A stretch of 64,000 nt of DNA from Actinokineospora bangkokensis (GCF_001940455.1 NZ_MKQR01000026.1:825315-889314); one strand, 5' to 3'. Counted from the first letter of the stretch, positions 25,250 through 37,402 are shown. A program made the numbers and translations. The notes: generated from the sequence alone by a model not told the origin.

Positions 25250-27349
25250 TCAGGTCTCGGACAGCCCGGCCCGCTCTTGCACCCGCCGCAGCGGCCCCGG
25301 CGCCCACCACGCGGCGGCGCCGAGCAGCCGGATCAGCGCGGGCACCAGCAGCACCCGGACCACGGTGGCGTCGAGCACCAGGGCGACGATCATGCCCACG
25401 CCGATCAGCCGCATCGTCTGCAACCCGGACAGGGCGAACGCGCCGGTCACCACCACCAGCAGCAGGGCGGCGGCGGTGATCATCGGCCCGGTGCGCACCA
25501 GGCCCGCCCGCACGGCGTCGCGGGTGCTCGCCCCGCCCTGGCGCGCCTCGACCACCCGCGACAGCAGGAACGTCTCGTAGTCGGTGGACAGCCCGAACAC
25601 CACCGCCCCGACCAGCACGAGCATGCCCGCCTGCATCGGCTGCGGGGTCACGTCGAGCAACCCGGCGCCGTGCCCGTCCTCGAAGACGAAGGTCAGCACG
25701 CCGAAGGTGGCCGTCAGGCCCAGCGCGCTCACCAGCACCGCCTTGACCGGCAGCAGCACCGAGCCGAACGCCAGGAACATCAGCACCAGGGTGGCGGCGA
25801 CGAGGATCGCGACCATCCACGGCGCGCCCGCCTCGATGGCGTCGACGCTGTCGGCCGTGCGGGCCGGGAACCCGCCGACCAGCACGTCGCCCCCCACGTC
25901 GATGGCGCGCATCGCCTGCACGGCGTCGGCGCTCTGCCGCGACGCGGGGTCACCCGCCAGCGGGACGGTCAGCGCCACCACGTCGCCCTTCGCCGCCATG
26001 GGCTGCACGCCCAGCACCCCGGGGATGCCGGTGATCCGCTCGGTCGCCCGCGCCACCCCGGCCTGGTCGACGCCGCGCAGCACCACCGTCGCGGTGTTCT
26101 GGCCCGCTGCGGGGAACTCCCGGGCGATCGTCTCGGCGGTGACCCGGTCCGGCGCGCCCGGGGGCAGCTGCCGCTCGTCGGCCGCGCCGAAGGACGCGCC
26201 GGTGACCGGGATCGCCAGCACCACCAGCCCGGCGACGATCGGGCCCGCGAACAGCAGCGGCCTGCGCATCACCCGGTCCGCGACCCTGCCCAGGAACCCC
26301 GCCTCGGTGGGCGCGCGCCTGCCCCGCCACGGCACCGCGCCCCGCTCGACCCGGTGGCCGAGCACGGACAGCAGCGCGGGCAGCAGGGTCAGCGACAGCA
26401 GCGCGGCGATCGCCACCGCGGACATGCCGCCGTAGGCCATCGACCTGAGGAAGTCCATCGGGAACACCAGCAGCCCCGCCAGCGCGATGACCAGCAGCGT
26501 CGCCGAGAACGCGACGGTGCGCCCGGCGGTGGCCACGGCGGTCGCGACGGCCGCGCGGGGGGTGGCGCCCGCCGCCAACTCCTCGCGGTAGCGGCCCACG
26601 GTGAACAGCCCGTAGTCGATCGCCATGCCCAGCCCGAGCAGCGTGGCGACGTTGACGGCGAAGGTGTTGACCTCCAGGCCCAGGCTGAGCAGCCGCAGCA
26701 CGGCCAGCGACCCGAAGATCGCCAGCCCGCCGACGAGCACCGGCAGCGCCGCGGCGACCAGGGTGCCGAAGATGACCACGAGCAGCAGCAGCGTGATCGG
26801 CAGCGAGATGGCCTCCGCCACCACCAGGTCGTCGGTGGACCGCTCGGTCATCGAGTGCTCGATCGCGACCTGCCCGCCCACCTGGGTGCGCATGCCGTCG
26901 ACCGGGAGCCGGTCCTTGATGCGGTCGTAGGCGGACTGGAGCGCGGCCGGGGAGTCGCCGACCAGGGACAGCGTGGCCAGTGCCTTGGTCTTGTCCGGCG
27001 TGGCCAGCGCGGGTTGGCGGGTGGACCAGTAGTCGACCCGCTGCGCCACCGCGTCGGCGGGCAGGGCGTCCAGGCTCGCGGTCACCGCCCGCGCGACCCC
27101 GGGGTCGTCGACGGTCACGCCGTCCGGCGCGGTGTAGAGGACCACGACACCGGCGGGCTTGCTCCCCAGCTCGTCCTCGACCACCCGGTCGACCTGGTAG
27201 GACTGGCTGCCGGGGTCGTCGTACCCGCCCTGGGCCAGCTCGTCGAAGACGCCGAGCCCCCAGAGCCCACCGCCGACCACGACCACCAGCGCGACGACCA
27301 GCACCACCCACCGCCGGGCGTGCACCACGGCTCCCCACGCGCTGAACAC
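25250..27349 (-). CDS. MMPL/RND-family exporter
   Basis: The protein of about 699 residues has two repeated halves, each a TM helix, an extracytoplasmic domain and a five- to six-helix bundle. The MMPL/SSD signatures GLGMAIDYGLFTVGRYREEL and FGLSTDYETFLLSRVVEARQ are both present, with the Asp-Tyr pairs that carry protons in MmpL3-like pumps. Members export lipids or drugs. Regulated, on layout, by the divergent TetR at 27451. The frame can start at GTG 27385, but that codon lies inside the presumed operator; GTG 27349 has GGGAGGAA 6 bp upstream and is preferred. Confidence 0.87.
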   Translation of the reverse strand: MFSAWGAVVHARRWVVLVVALVVVVGGGLWGLGVFDELAQGGYDDPGSQSYQVDRVVEDELGSKPAGVVVLYTAPDGVTVDDPGVARAVTASLDALPADAVAQRVDYWSTRQPALATPDKTKALATLSLVGDSPAALQSAYDRIKDRLPVDGMRTQVGGQVAIEHSMTERSTDDLVVAEAISLPITLLLLVVIFGTLVAAALPVLVGGLAIFGSLAVLRLLSLGLEVNTFAVNVATLLGLGMAIDYGLFTVGRYREELAAGATPRAAVATAVATAGRTVAFSATLLVIALAGLLVFPMDFLRSMAYGGMSAVAIAALLSLTLLPALLSVLGHRVERGAVPWRGRRAPTEAGFLGRVADRVMRRPLLFAGPIVAGLVVLAIPVTGASFGAADERQLPPGAPDRVTAETIAREFPAAGQNTATVVLRGVDQAGVARATERITGIPGVLGVQPMAAKGDVVALTVPLAGDPASRQSADAVQAMRAIDVGGDVLVGGFPARTADSVDAIEAGAPWMVAILVAATLVLMFLAFGSVLLPVKAVLVSALGLTATFGVLTFVFEDGHGAGLLDVTPQPMQAGMLVLVGAVVFGLSTDYETFLLSRVVEARQGGASTRDAVRAGLVRTGPMITAAALLLVVVTGAFALSGLQTMRLIGVGMIVALVLDATVVRVLLVPALIRLLGAAAWWAPGPLRRVQERAGLSET

Positions 27350-27374
27350 GACCGGTTCCTCCCGCCCGTCCGGT

Positions 27375-27388
27375 ACGGTAAACACCGT
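27375..27388. promoter_or_regulatory. Candidate TetR operator for the MMPL/TetR pair
   Basis: ACGGTAAACACCGT has 5-bp inverted arms (ACGGT/ACCGT) around AAAC, between the divergent MMPL and tetR starts. The related half-sites CGGTAC and GGTACGG lie on both sides. Confidence 0.55.
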
Positions 27389-27450
27389 TCACCGAAGTAC
27401 CCGGACGGTACGGGCGGCGGCTGACCCACCTCAAGGACGGGGCGCAGTTC

Positions 27451-28140
27451 ATGACGCAGGCCACACGGCGCGACCGCGGCCGCACCGACCAGGAGATCCG
27501 CGCCCAGGCCCGCTCGCTGCTGGTCAGCGACGGGCCGCAGGCGGTGACCCTGCGCGCCATCGCCCGCGAACTCGGCATCACCGCCCCCGCCCTGTACCGC
27601 TACTACTCCTCCCGCGAGGACCTGGTGGCCCACCTGCGCGCGGACGTGTGCGCCGACCTCACCGCCGCCCTCACCACCGCGGTGTCCACCGCGGACGACC
27701 CGGTGGCGCGGGTGCTCGTGCTCTGCCGCGGCTTCCGCTCCTGGGCGCTGGCCCACCCGCAGGAGTTCTCCCTGGTCTTCGGCTCCCCCAGCGCGGGCCC
27801 CCCGGACCTGGAGAAGGACAGCTTCGGCCGGGTCTTCCTCGGCGTGGCGGGCCAGGTGCTCGCCACCGGCGCCGTCCCCGCCCGCCCCGACGCGGTGCCG
27901 GGCTCCCTGCGCGAGGACCTGGAGGGCTTCCGCGCCGAACTGCTGGAGCTGATGTCCCCGCCGCTGTCCGGGGAGGTGCTGACGGTGGAGGTGGCGCACG
28001 CCCTGCTGCGGTGCTGGGTGCGGCTCTACGGGCAGGTGGCGCTGGAGGTGTTCGGGCAGGTGCCCACGCCGGTCACCAACACCGGGGCGCTGTTCGAGTC
28101 CACCCTGCTCGACATGCTGGCCGAGTTCGGCCTCAGCTGA
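27451..28140 (+). CDS. TetR-family regulator (TetR_C_13/WHG-type C-terminus)
   Basis: The 229-residue protein has an HTH with TLRAIARELGITAPALYRYYSSREDLVAHL and a long C-terminal ligand domain with LLRCWVRLYGQVALEVFGQ, typical of the WHG-domain class. It is divergent from the MMPL exporter and presumably represses it and itself through the palindrome at 27375-27388. ATG 27451. Confidence 0.86.
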   Translation: MTQATRRDRGRTDQEIRAQARSLLVSDGPQAVTLRAIARELGITAPALYRYYSSREDLVAHLRADVCADLTAALTTAVSTADDPVARVLVLCRGFRSWALAHPQEFSLVFGSPSAGPPDLEKDSFGRVFLGVAGQVLATGAVPARPDAVPGSLREDLEGFRAELLELMSPPLSGEVLTVEVAHALLRCWVRLYGQVALEVFGQVPTPVTNTGALFESTLLDMLAEFGLS

Positions 28141-28860
28141 TCAGTCGGTTCCGATGACCGGCAGGGACGTCCTGTCCGGGCGGCCGAAGATGTCCTCGGT
28201 CTTGCCCTCCAGCCGCACCCGGCGGCGGTAGGGCTGGTCGAAGTTGTTCTCGGCGTAGTTGCGGTAGAACCGCTGTCCGTAGGGCAGCTGCGAGTGCTCC
28301 TCGTCCCGGCCGCGCCACGGCTGCGGGGGCGGCGGGTCGACCCTCCGCTGCTGGTGGTGCCCGATATCCACCCCCACCACCGGGGGCGCGGACCGTTGCC
28401 CCTGGGTGCAGAAGGCGTCGCACCAGGCGGTGCACCGGTGCGACGGTTCCTCGGGGGACCGCCGCGGAGCAGGCGGGCCGGGCAGGGCGGGCGCGCGGGA
28501 GGTCGTGGCGCGGTCGAAGTACGCGTCGCCCGCACCGAACACCGAGTCGCCCGCGAACGGCACGCGCAGCGCGGGTGCCTCCTCGGCCTGCCAGTCCAGC
28601 GGCGGGCGCGGGGTGCGCAGCCGGGCGATCCCGAGGAGGACGACGCCGATCGCCCAGGTCAGCTTGGACAGCTTGCCGTCCACGTGCTGCAGGTCGGCCA
28701 GCCACTCCTCGGTGTAGCGCGCGGTCTTGGCGGGCTCGCCGAGCCTGCGGGCGCCCCAGCGCAGCAGGCCGCGCGCCAGGCGCGGTGCCAGCTCACCCAC
28801 CTCGTTGAGCGCGAGCGGCAGCAGGATGCTGCCCAGGACGAACAGGACGATCGGACTCAT
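28141..28860 (-). CDS. Membrane protein coupled to PadR regulator, unknown function
   Basis: The 239-residue protein has an N-terminal helix (about 3-20), a basic segment with RYTEEWLADLQHVDGKLSKLTWAIG, a second helix (about 66-82), and a long hydrophilic C-terminal part with three Cys (HRCTAWCDAFC) and many Arg/Pro. No family name recognised, though PadR-linked proteins with an EEWxADL segment are common in actinomycetes. Its ATG overlaps the padR stop (ATGA), so the two are coupled and the regulator probably responds to, or controls, this envelope protein. Confidence 0.65.
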   Translation of the reverse strand: MSPIVLFVLGSILLPLALNEVGELAPRLARGLLRWGARRLGEPAKTARYTEEWLADLQHVDGKLSKLTWAIGVVLLGIARLRTPRPPLDWQAEEAPALRVPFAGDSVFGAGDAYFDRATTSRAPALPGPPAPRRSPEEPSHRCTAWCDAFCTQGQRSAPPVVGVDIGHHQQRRVDPPPPQPWRGRDEEHSQLPYGQRFYRNYAENNFDQPYRRRVRLEGKTEDIFGRPDRTSLPVIGTD

Positions 28861-29207
28861 CCCCACCCCTCCCACCCGGGCGCCGGGCGCGGCGCGAACC
28901 CCCTGGCCGGGTCGGTCCGCTGCCGGACCGCGCCGCGGCGCTCGACGAGCAGTGCCCTGGCCCCGCCGAAGCCCTCCGGGCTCAGGCGGTAGAACCGGCG
29001 GCGCGGGCCGCGGGCGGTGGGCTCGTCGCGCTCCCACTCGCTCACCACCCAGCCGACCTCCTCCAGCCTGGCCAGGATGGGGTAGACGCTACCGGTCTTG
29101 CGGCCCGCGTTCTGGGCGATGCGCAGGCCGTAGAGCTCGTCATCGGGTCCCATCAGGGCCTCCAGCACGTCCAGCGTCGCCGGGGTGACGCGGAACGGTG
29201 CGGACAT
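28857..29207 (-). CDS. PadR-family transcriptional regulator
   Basis: The 116-residue winged-helix protein contains TPATLDVLEALMGPDDELYGLRIAQ, SVYPILARLEEVGWV and RRRFYRLSPEG, the PadR core. The C-terminal dimer helix is short, and the last residues are Pro/Arg-rich. It is followed directly by the membrane protein gene. A long palindrome (29217-29234) lies 9 bp before its start and is the likely autoregulatory site. Confidence 0.85.
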   Translation of the reverse strand: MSAPFRVTPATLDVLEALMGPDDELYGLRIAQNAGRKTGSVYPILARLEEVGWVVSEWERDEPTARGPRRRFYRLSPEGFGGARALLVERRGAVRQRTDPARGFAPRPAPGWEGWG

Positions 29208-29216
29208 GAGTCAAAT

Positions 29217-29234
29217 CTATCTATGTAGAGATAG
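29217..29234. promoter_or_regulatory. Candidate PadR operator
   Basis: CTATCTATGTAGAGATAG has perfect 6-bp arms (CTATCT/AGATAG) around ATGTAG. It is strikingly AT-rich in this genome and lies immediately upstream of padR. PadR sites in actinomycetes commonly carry ATGT/ACAT cores; the ATGT here fits one half. Confidence 0.6.
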
Positions 29235-29312
29235 CCCGGCAAGCCCCTCTCGCGGGGGAGGCGGGGAGGTGACACAGTTCGGCCCTGTGTCGTCGACGTG
29301 GGCAGGTGTGCG

Positions 29313-30212
29313 GTGATCGATCCGCGGCGGTTGCGGGTGTTGCGGGCGCTGGCCGACCACGGGACCGTCACCGCGGCCGGGCGGGCGCTGCACCTGACCC
29401 CGTCGGCGGTGTCGCAACAGCTGGCGGCGCTGGAGGGCGAGGTGGGGCACGAGCTGCTGCGGCGGCGGGGGCGGCGGGTGTGGCTGACCGCCGCCGGGGA
29501 ACTGCTGGTCGAGCACGCCGACGCGGTGATGGGGGAGCTGGAGCGGGCCGAGGCGCGGCTGGCGCTGCTCGGCGCGGGGCTGGGCGGGGTGGTGCGGGTG
29601 GCGGCGTTCTCCACCGCCATCACCCGCGTGGTGGCGCCCGCGGTGCGCGAGCTGCCCGGCGACGTGGCGCTGGAGGTGCGCGAGGCCGAGGCGCAGCAGG
29701 CACTGCCGATGCTGCTCGACGGGGAGATCGACGTCGCCGTGACGATGCGGCCCGAGGGCGACCGGCGGGTGGCGAGCACCCCGCTGTACTCGGAGCTGTT
29801 CGACGCCGTGCTGCCCGCCGACCACCGGCTGCGCGGCGCGCGGGCGCTCGACCTGGCCGACCTCGCCGAGGAGGAGTGGGTGGTGCCGCACGCCGGGAAC
29901 CCGTGCCGGGACGTGGTGCTGGAGGCCTGCCGGGCGGCGGGGTTCCGCCCGCGCACCCGGCACGCCTCCGACGACTTCACCGCCCAGCTCGCCCTGGTGG
30001 ACGCGGGGGCCGTCGCGCTCATCCCGCGCACGGCGCTGCCGCCGGGGCGCGGGGTGGGGCTGGTGGTGCCCGCCGCCCGGCACGTGTTCGCGCTGACCCG
30101 GCGCGGCCGCGAGGAGCACCCGCTGATCGCCGCGGTGGTCGCGGCGCTGGTGGCCGCCGCCGGGCAGCCCGGCTGTGCAGGCCCGCTGGACAGGCAGTGC
30201 AGAAAGTCCTGA
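29313..30212 (+). CDS. LysR-family regulator
   Basis: The 299-residue protein has an N-terminal HTH (LRVLRALADHGTVTAAGRALHLTPSAVSQQLAALE in outline) and a periplasmic-binding-type effector domain. The actinobacterial ArgP/IciA-like grouping is suggested by the start IDPRRLRVLRALADHGT. It precedes tdh-kbl on the same strand, with 63 bp between, and is a reasonable candidate for their control. GTG 29313 chosen; an earlier GTG at 29298 adds five residues. Confidence 0.82.
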   Translation: MIDPRRLRVLRALADHGTVTAAGRALHLTPSAVSQQLAALEGEVGHELLRRRGRRVWLTAAGELLVEHADAVMGELERAEARLALLGAGLGGVVRVAAFSTAITRVVAPAVRELPGDVALEVREAEAQQALPMLLDGEIDVAVTMRPEGDRRVASTPLYSELFDAVLPADHRLRGARALDLADLAEEEWVVPHAGNPCRDVVLEACRAAGFRPRTRHASDDFTAQLALVDAGAVALIPRTALPPGRGVGLVVPAARHVFALTRRGREEHPLIAAVVAALVAAAGQPGCAGPLDRQCRKS

Positions 30213-30275
30213 TGGACCGCCCGCGCGCGGCTCGGCCAGACTCGGCCGGGAGGGCGAGGCGATGACGGAGGCAAC

Positions 30276-31304
30276 GTGCAGGCGCTGGTCAAGACCGCTG
30301 CGGGACCCGGGCTGGAGCTGGTCGACGTGCCCGAGCCGGAGGTGGGCCCCGGCGCGGTGAAGGTGCGCGTGCTGCGCACCGGCATCTGCGGCACCGACCT
30401 GCACATCGACGCCTGGGACGACTGGGCGGCGCGGGCGATCCGGGCGCCGCTGGTCGTCGGGCACGAGTTCGTCGGCCGGGTGGTCGAGGTCGGCGCGGCG
30501 GTGACGAAGGTGCGCCCCGGCGACCTGGTCAGCGGTGAGGGGCACCTGGTGTGCGGGACCTGCCGCAACTGCCGGGCCGGGCGGCGGCACCTGTGCGTGC
30601 GCACGGTCGGGCTGGGGGTGCACACCGACGGCGCCTTCGCCGAGTACGTGGTGGTGCCCGAGCAGAACGCGTGGGTGCACAGCCACCCCGTCGACCTGGA
30701 CATCGCCGCGGTGTTCGACCCGTTCGGCAACGCCGTGCACACCGCGCTGTCGTTCCCGGTGCTGGGCGAGGACGTGCTGATCACCGGGGCCGGGCCGATC
30801 GGGCTGATGGCCGCCGCGGTGGCCAAGCACGCGGGCGCCCGGCACGTGGTGGTCACCGACGTCAGCGAGCACCGGCTGGAGCTGGCCCGCAAGCTCGGCG
30901 TCGACCTGGCGCTGGACGTCAGCTCCGGGCGGGTCGCCGACGCGTTCGCCGCGCTGGGCATGTCCGAGGGCTTCGACGTGGGCATGGAGATGTCCGGGCA
31001 GCCCTCGGCGCTGCGCGAGATGATCGCGAGCATGACCCACGGCGGGCGGGTGGCGGTGCTGGGGCTGCCCGCGGGGGAGATCGCGGTGGACGTGGCCGCC
31101 GTGGTGCAGAAGATGATCACGATCAAGGGCGTGTACGGCCGGGAGATGTTCGAGACCTGGTACGCGATGTCGGTGCTGCTGCAGGGCGGGCTGGACATCG
31201 CGCCGGTGGTCACGCACCGCTTCCACCACACCGGGTTCGCGGAGGCGTTCGCCACGGCGCGCGCGGGCCGGTGCGGCAAGGTCGTCCTGGACTGGGAGGG
31301 CTGA
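30276..31304 (+). CDS. tdh: L-threonine 3-dehydrogenase
   Basis: The 342-residue zinc alcohol dehydrogenase-family enzyme oxidises threonine to 2-amino-3-ketobutyrate with NAD+. Catalytic zinc ligands are seen in GICGTDLHI and GHEF, the structural zinc site in [19 protein letters not shown], and the Rossmann motif [13 protein letters not shown] (about 172-184). [13 protein letters not shown] is specific for Tdh. GTG start at 30276. One base separates its stop from kbl, so the two-step threonine-to-glycine pathway forms an operon. Confidence 0.93.
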   Translation: MQALVKTAAGPGLELVDVPEPEVGPGAVKVRVLRTGICGTDLHIDAWDDWAARAIRAPLVVGHEFVGRVVEVGAAVTKVRPGDLVSGEGHLVCGTCRNCRAGRRHLCVRTVGLGVHTDGAFAEYVVVPEQNAWVHSHPVDLDIAAVFDPFGNAVHTALSFPVLGEDVLITGAGPIGLMAAAVAKHAGARHVVVTDVSEHRLELARKLGVDLALDVSSGRVADAFAALGMSEGFDVGMEMSGQPSALREMIASMTHGGRVAVLGLPAGEIAVDVAAVVQKMITIKGVYGREMFETWYAMSVLLQGGLDIAPVVTHRFHHTGFAEAFATARAGRCGKVVLDWEG

Positions 31305-31305
31305 C

Positions 31306-32478
<1,173 letters not shown>

Positions 32479-32548
32479 CCCCGGCCTGGCAGCTTTCGAA
32501 TATTTCGAAGAGACTGGTCGTCGTAGCCCGCACCGGAGGGAGCCGGCC

Positions 32549-33010
32549 ATGACCGCGGTCGTCGACCAGCACACCATCTTCCCGCCCACCGCGCCGGAGC
32601 CGCGGTTGTCCTCGGTGTTGGAGGCGCTGCACGGCGACCAGGCGGCGCTCATCGGTCCCGGTGGCGAGCGGGTGGAGCTGCCCGCCGAGGTCTTCGGTGT
32701 GCTGCGCGACGTCGTCGAGGCGCTCTCGCAGGGAATGGCCATCACCATCGCGCCGCGGAACACGCTGCTGACGACGCAGGAGGCAGCCGACCTGCTCGGA
32801 GTCTCGCGCCCGACGTTGGTGAAGTTGTTGGAGAGCGGTGCGATCCCGTTCGCGCTGCGCGGCAGGCACCGGCGGGTGAAGCTGGCGGACGTGATCGCCT
32901 ACGAGGAGCGGATGCTGGCCACGCGGCAGGCGGCGCTGAGCGAGCTGGCCCGGGAGTCAGCGGCCGACGGCAGTCTCGAGGAGAGCTCGGGGTTCATCCG
33001 GACGCGGTGA
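32549..33010 (+). CDS. Excisionase-family HTH antitoxin (partner of PIN_3 toxin)
   Basis: The 153-residue protein has an N-terminal non-conserved part and a MerR/excisionase-type HTH at about 70-120 (TTQEAADLLGVSRPTLVKLLESGAIPF, then GRHRRVKLADVIAYE). This is the standard DNA-binding antitoxin encoded before PIN_3-domain toxins in actinomycetes. ATG at 32549 has GGAGGGAG 6 bp upstream. The gene is intact, but its toxin 22 bp downstream is broken, leaving an orphan antitoxin. Confidence 0.8.
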   Translation: MTAVVDQHTIFPPTAPEPRLSSVLEALHGDQAALIGPGGERVELPAEVFGVLRDVVEALSQGMAITIAPRNTLLTTQEAADLLGVSRPTLVKLLESGAIPFALRGRHRRVKLADVIAYEERMLATRQAALSELARESAADGSLEESSGFIRTR

Positions 33011-33031
33011 CCCACCCGGCAGACTGCCCTC

Positions 33032-33309
33032 GTGTCGTTCCCCGCTCTGCTGGACGCGTGCGTACTAGTGCCCAGGTCCCTCGCCGACACGCTCCTGTGG
33101 CAGGCCCACTGGGGCAAGACATCTCGGCTGTGCATCCCGATGATTTCCTGCTTGACCAGCTTGACCTGTACCCGGGACGCACGATCGAGTGCCTGCGCAC
33201 CCAGATCGAGGCGTATCAACGACCTCAGATGACGATCGTGGAGTTCCTCGCGGTCCTCGGGAAGACCGCTCCGAGGTTCAGCAGCGCGCTTGTGGAGCGA
33301 ATGGGCTGA
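33032..33309 (+). pseudogene. PIN-domain (VapC-like) toxin remnant with internal deletion and frameshift
   Basis: GTG at 33032 opens MSFPALLDACVLVPRSLADTLL, the N-terminus of PIN_3 toxins with the first catalytic Asp. The frame is lost around 33100. Another frame then gives AVHPDDFLLDQLDLYPG through to PRFSSALVERMG and stop at 33309, the usual C-terminus. The middle of the domain (about 110-130 codons with the remaining acidic residues) is missing, so no RNase activity is expected. The free upstream antitoxin may now only repress its own promoter. Confidence 0.75.
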
Positions 33310-33314
33310 TAGCT

Positions 33315-33336
33315 CGCGACCTCATGGGCTGACCCC
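33315..33336 (+). repeat. 22-bp direct repeat, right copy
   Basis: Identical to 32461-32482, 854 bp apart. It is presumably the ancestral or duplicated kbl end, now followed by the kbl/leuS terminator. Confidence 0.85.
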
Positions 33337-33343
33337 AGGACGA

Positions 33344-33387
33344 ACGCGAAGGGGGCTGTGGCCGGTCGGCCACAGCCCCCTTCGCGT
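33344..33387. terminator. Bidirectional terminator between the TA unit and leuS
   Basis: A perfect 20-bp stem (33344-33363 with 33368-33387, GC-rich, ACGCGAAGGGGGC-type arm) with a GGTC loop. It lies 10 bp past the leuS stop on the minus strand. Confidence 0.88.
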
Positions 33388-33396
33388 GATCGGTGG

Positions 33397-36207
<2,811 letters not shown>

Positions 36208-36241
36208 CCGAGGTTCCTCCCTGCCTGTCCCTGCGTCCCCT

Positions 36242-36283
36242 GACAACAAGAAACCCCCCAGCCCGTCGGGGGCGTGAGGGGTT
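36242..36283 (-). terminator. leuS: leuS attenuator hairpin
   Basis: On the minus strand AACCCC (36283-36278) pairs with GGGGTT (36257-36252), with an inner GCCC/GGGC stem (36273-36270 with 36264-36261), followed by a T-rich run TTTCTTGTTGT (36253-36243). This is the only clearly T-tailed hairpin I see in the window, and it lies between the leader peptide and leuS. A second hairpin just upstream (GCCGCGC/GCGCGGC, 36311-36305 with 36290-36284) may act as a pause or competing structure. Confidence 0.75.
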
Positions 36284-36310
36284 GCCGCGCGTGCCGTGTG
36301 GCCAGCGCGG

Positions 36311-36340
36311 CTACGTAAGGAGCAGGCGAGCCGAGCTCAT
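36311..36340 (-). CDS. leuS leader peptide MSSARLLLT
   Basis: The 9-residue ORF on the minus strand, ATG 36340 to TAG 36311, has three consecutive Leu codons (CTG CTC CTT). A -10 (TACCCT, 36352-36347) ends 6 bases before the ATG, so the transcript is probably leaderless and starts at the peptide. Ribosome stalling on the Leu codons when charged tRNA-Leu is scarce would alter folding of the hairpins downstream and allow read-through into leuS. This is classical attenuation inferred from layout. Confidence 0.7.
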   Translation of the reverse strand: MSSARLLLT

Positions 36341-36399
36341 GCGGCCAGGGTAGCGCACCCCCGCGACCGGGTTCCGGGCAGCCGCTTACCATCAGGGTT

Positions 36400-36804
36400 G
36401 TGAACCTCGTGCCGCTCGCGCCCCTGATCGCCGGACTCCCGCTGGTCGTCGTCGGCCTGCTCGGGCTGACCGGGCGGCTGCCGCGCAACCGCTTCGGCGG
36501 GGTGCGCACGGCGGCCACGATGCGCAGCGACGAGGCGTTCCGGGTGGGCAACAAGGTCGCGGGCCTGCCCACGGTGGTCGCGGGTGCCGTCGGCGTGCTC
36601 GGCGCGGTGCTCGCCTGGGCGATGCCGTCGGTGGGCGCGCTGCTCACGGTGGCGGTGCTGGCGTTCGCGGGCCTGGTGGTGATCACCCTGGGCGCGGGCG
36701 TGCTCGGCAACCGGGCCGCCGAGGCCGTGCCGGAGCCCGCCCCGGAGGTGCCCGCCGGGTGCGCTGGCTGCCAGTGCGGCGGCTGCGGCGCCTTCTCGGC
36801 GTAG
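36400..36804 (+). CDS. SdpI/YhfL-family small membrane protein with Cys-rich tail
   Basis: The 134-residue protein has three hydrophobic segments (about 5-25, 55-75, 78-100) and the SdpI-type motif RLPRNRFGGVRTAATMRSD between the first two. SdpI in Bacillus gives immunity to the SdpC toxin; actinobacterial members have no assigned role. Unusual is the C-terminus GCAGCQCGGCGAF, with four Cys in nine residues, which could bind metal or an Fe-S cluster. GTG 36400 has a -10 (TACCAT, 36387-36392) 7 bases upstream, so the mRNA is probably leaderless. Divergent from the leuS leader. Confidence 0.75.
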   Translation: MNLVPLAPLIAGLPLVVVGLLGLTGRLPRNRFGGVRTAATMRSDEAFRVGNKVAGLPTVVAGAVGVLGAVLAWAMPSVGALLTVAVLAFAGLVVITLGAGVLGNRAAEAVPEPAPEVPAGCAGCQCGGCGAFSA

Positions 36805-36829
36805 AACCCTGCTTGACGGCGGCGGGTCG

Positions 36830-37402
36830 TCAGTTGTCCTTGACGTCGCCGGGGTGGGTGGCGAGCAGGGCCAGCGGCATGCCCTGCCTGCGCAGCACCC
36901 GGCCCCACAGGTCCTGCTCGGCCGGGGCCAGCACGTCGCCGGGCAGCGCGGGCACCACGATCCAGTCGCCGCGGTCGATCTCCCCGGCCAGCTGCCCGAC
37001 GTCCCAGCCGGAGTAGCCCGCGAACACCCGCATGCCGCGGAACTTGGGCACCAGCACGTCCGGGTCGGCGTCGAGGTCGACCAGCGCGACCGGGCCGCGC
37101 ACGCCGATCAGGCCGGTGACCCCGGTCAGCTCCTCGCCGGTGCGCATCGCCGCCAGGCACAGCGCCGTCTTCTGGTCCACCGGGCCGCCGACGAACACCG
37201 ACCCGGGCCGGGTGACGTGCGGGCCCCAGGTGGGCAGCACGTCGTCGACCGGGACCTCGCTCGGCCGGTTCAGCACGACCCCGAGCGTGCCCTCGCTGCG
37301 GTGATCGATGATGTAGACGACGGTCCGCCGGAAGTTCTTGTCGAGCAGTCCGGGGGCCGCGACGAGCAGCGTCCCCGGCTCGACCGCTGCGTCAGAGGGC
37401 AC
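36830..37402 (-). CDS. YqgE/AlgH family protein (UPF0301)
   Basis: The 190-residue protein contains AAPGLLDKNFRRTVVYIIDH, EGTLGVVLNRPSEVPV, VFVGGPV and RVFAGYSGWDVGQLAGEI, all hallmarks of UPF0301. Biochemical function is unknown; the fold is a single compact domain. The frame stays open upstream to 37573, but homology begins right after GTG 37402, and the upstream part has no recognisable content. It faces the SdpI-like gene tail-to-tail with 25 bp between. Confidence 0.88.
   Translation of the reverse strand: MPSDAAVEPGTLLVAAPGLLDKNFRRTVVYIIDHRSEGTLGVVLNRPSEVPVDDVLPTWGPHVTRPGSVFVGGPVDQKTALCLAAMRTGEELTGVTGLIGVRGPVALVDLDADPDVLVPKFRGMRVFAGYSGWDVGQLAGEIDRGDWIVVPALPGDVLAPAEQDLWGRVLRRQGMPLALLATHPGDVKDN

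Noticed and set aside
36208-36340. T-box riboswitch for leuS
   Set aside because: No T-box specifier/antiterminator sequence is seen; the Leu-codon leader peptide explains the layout better.
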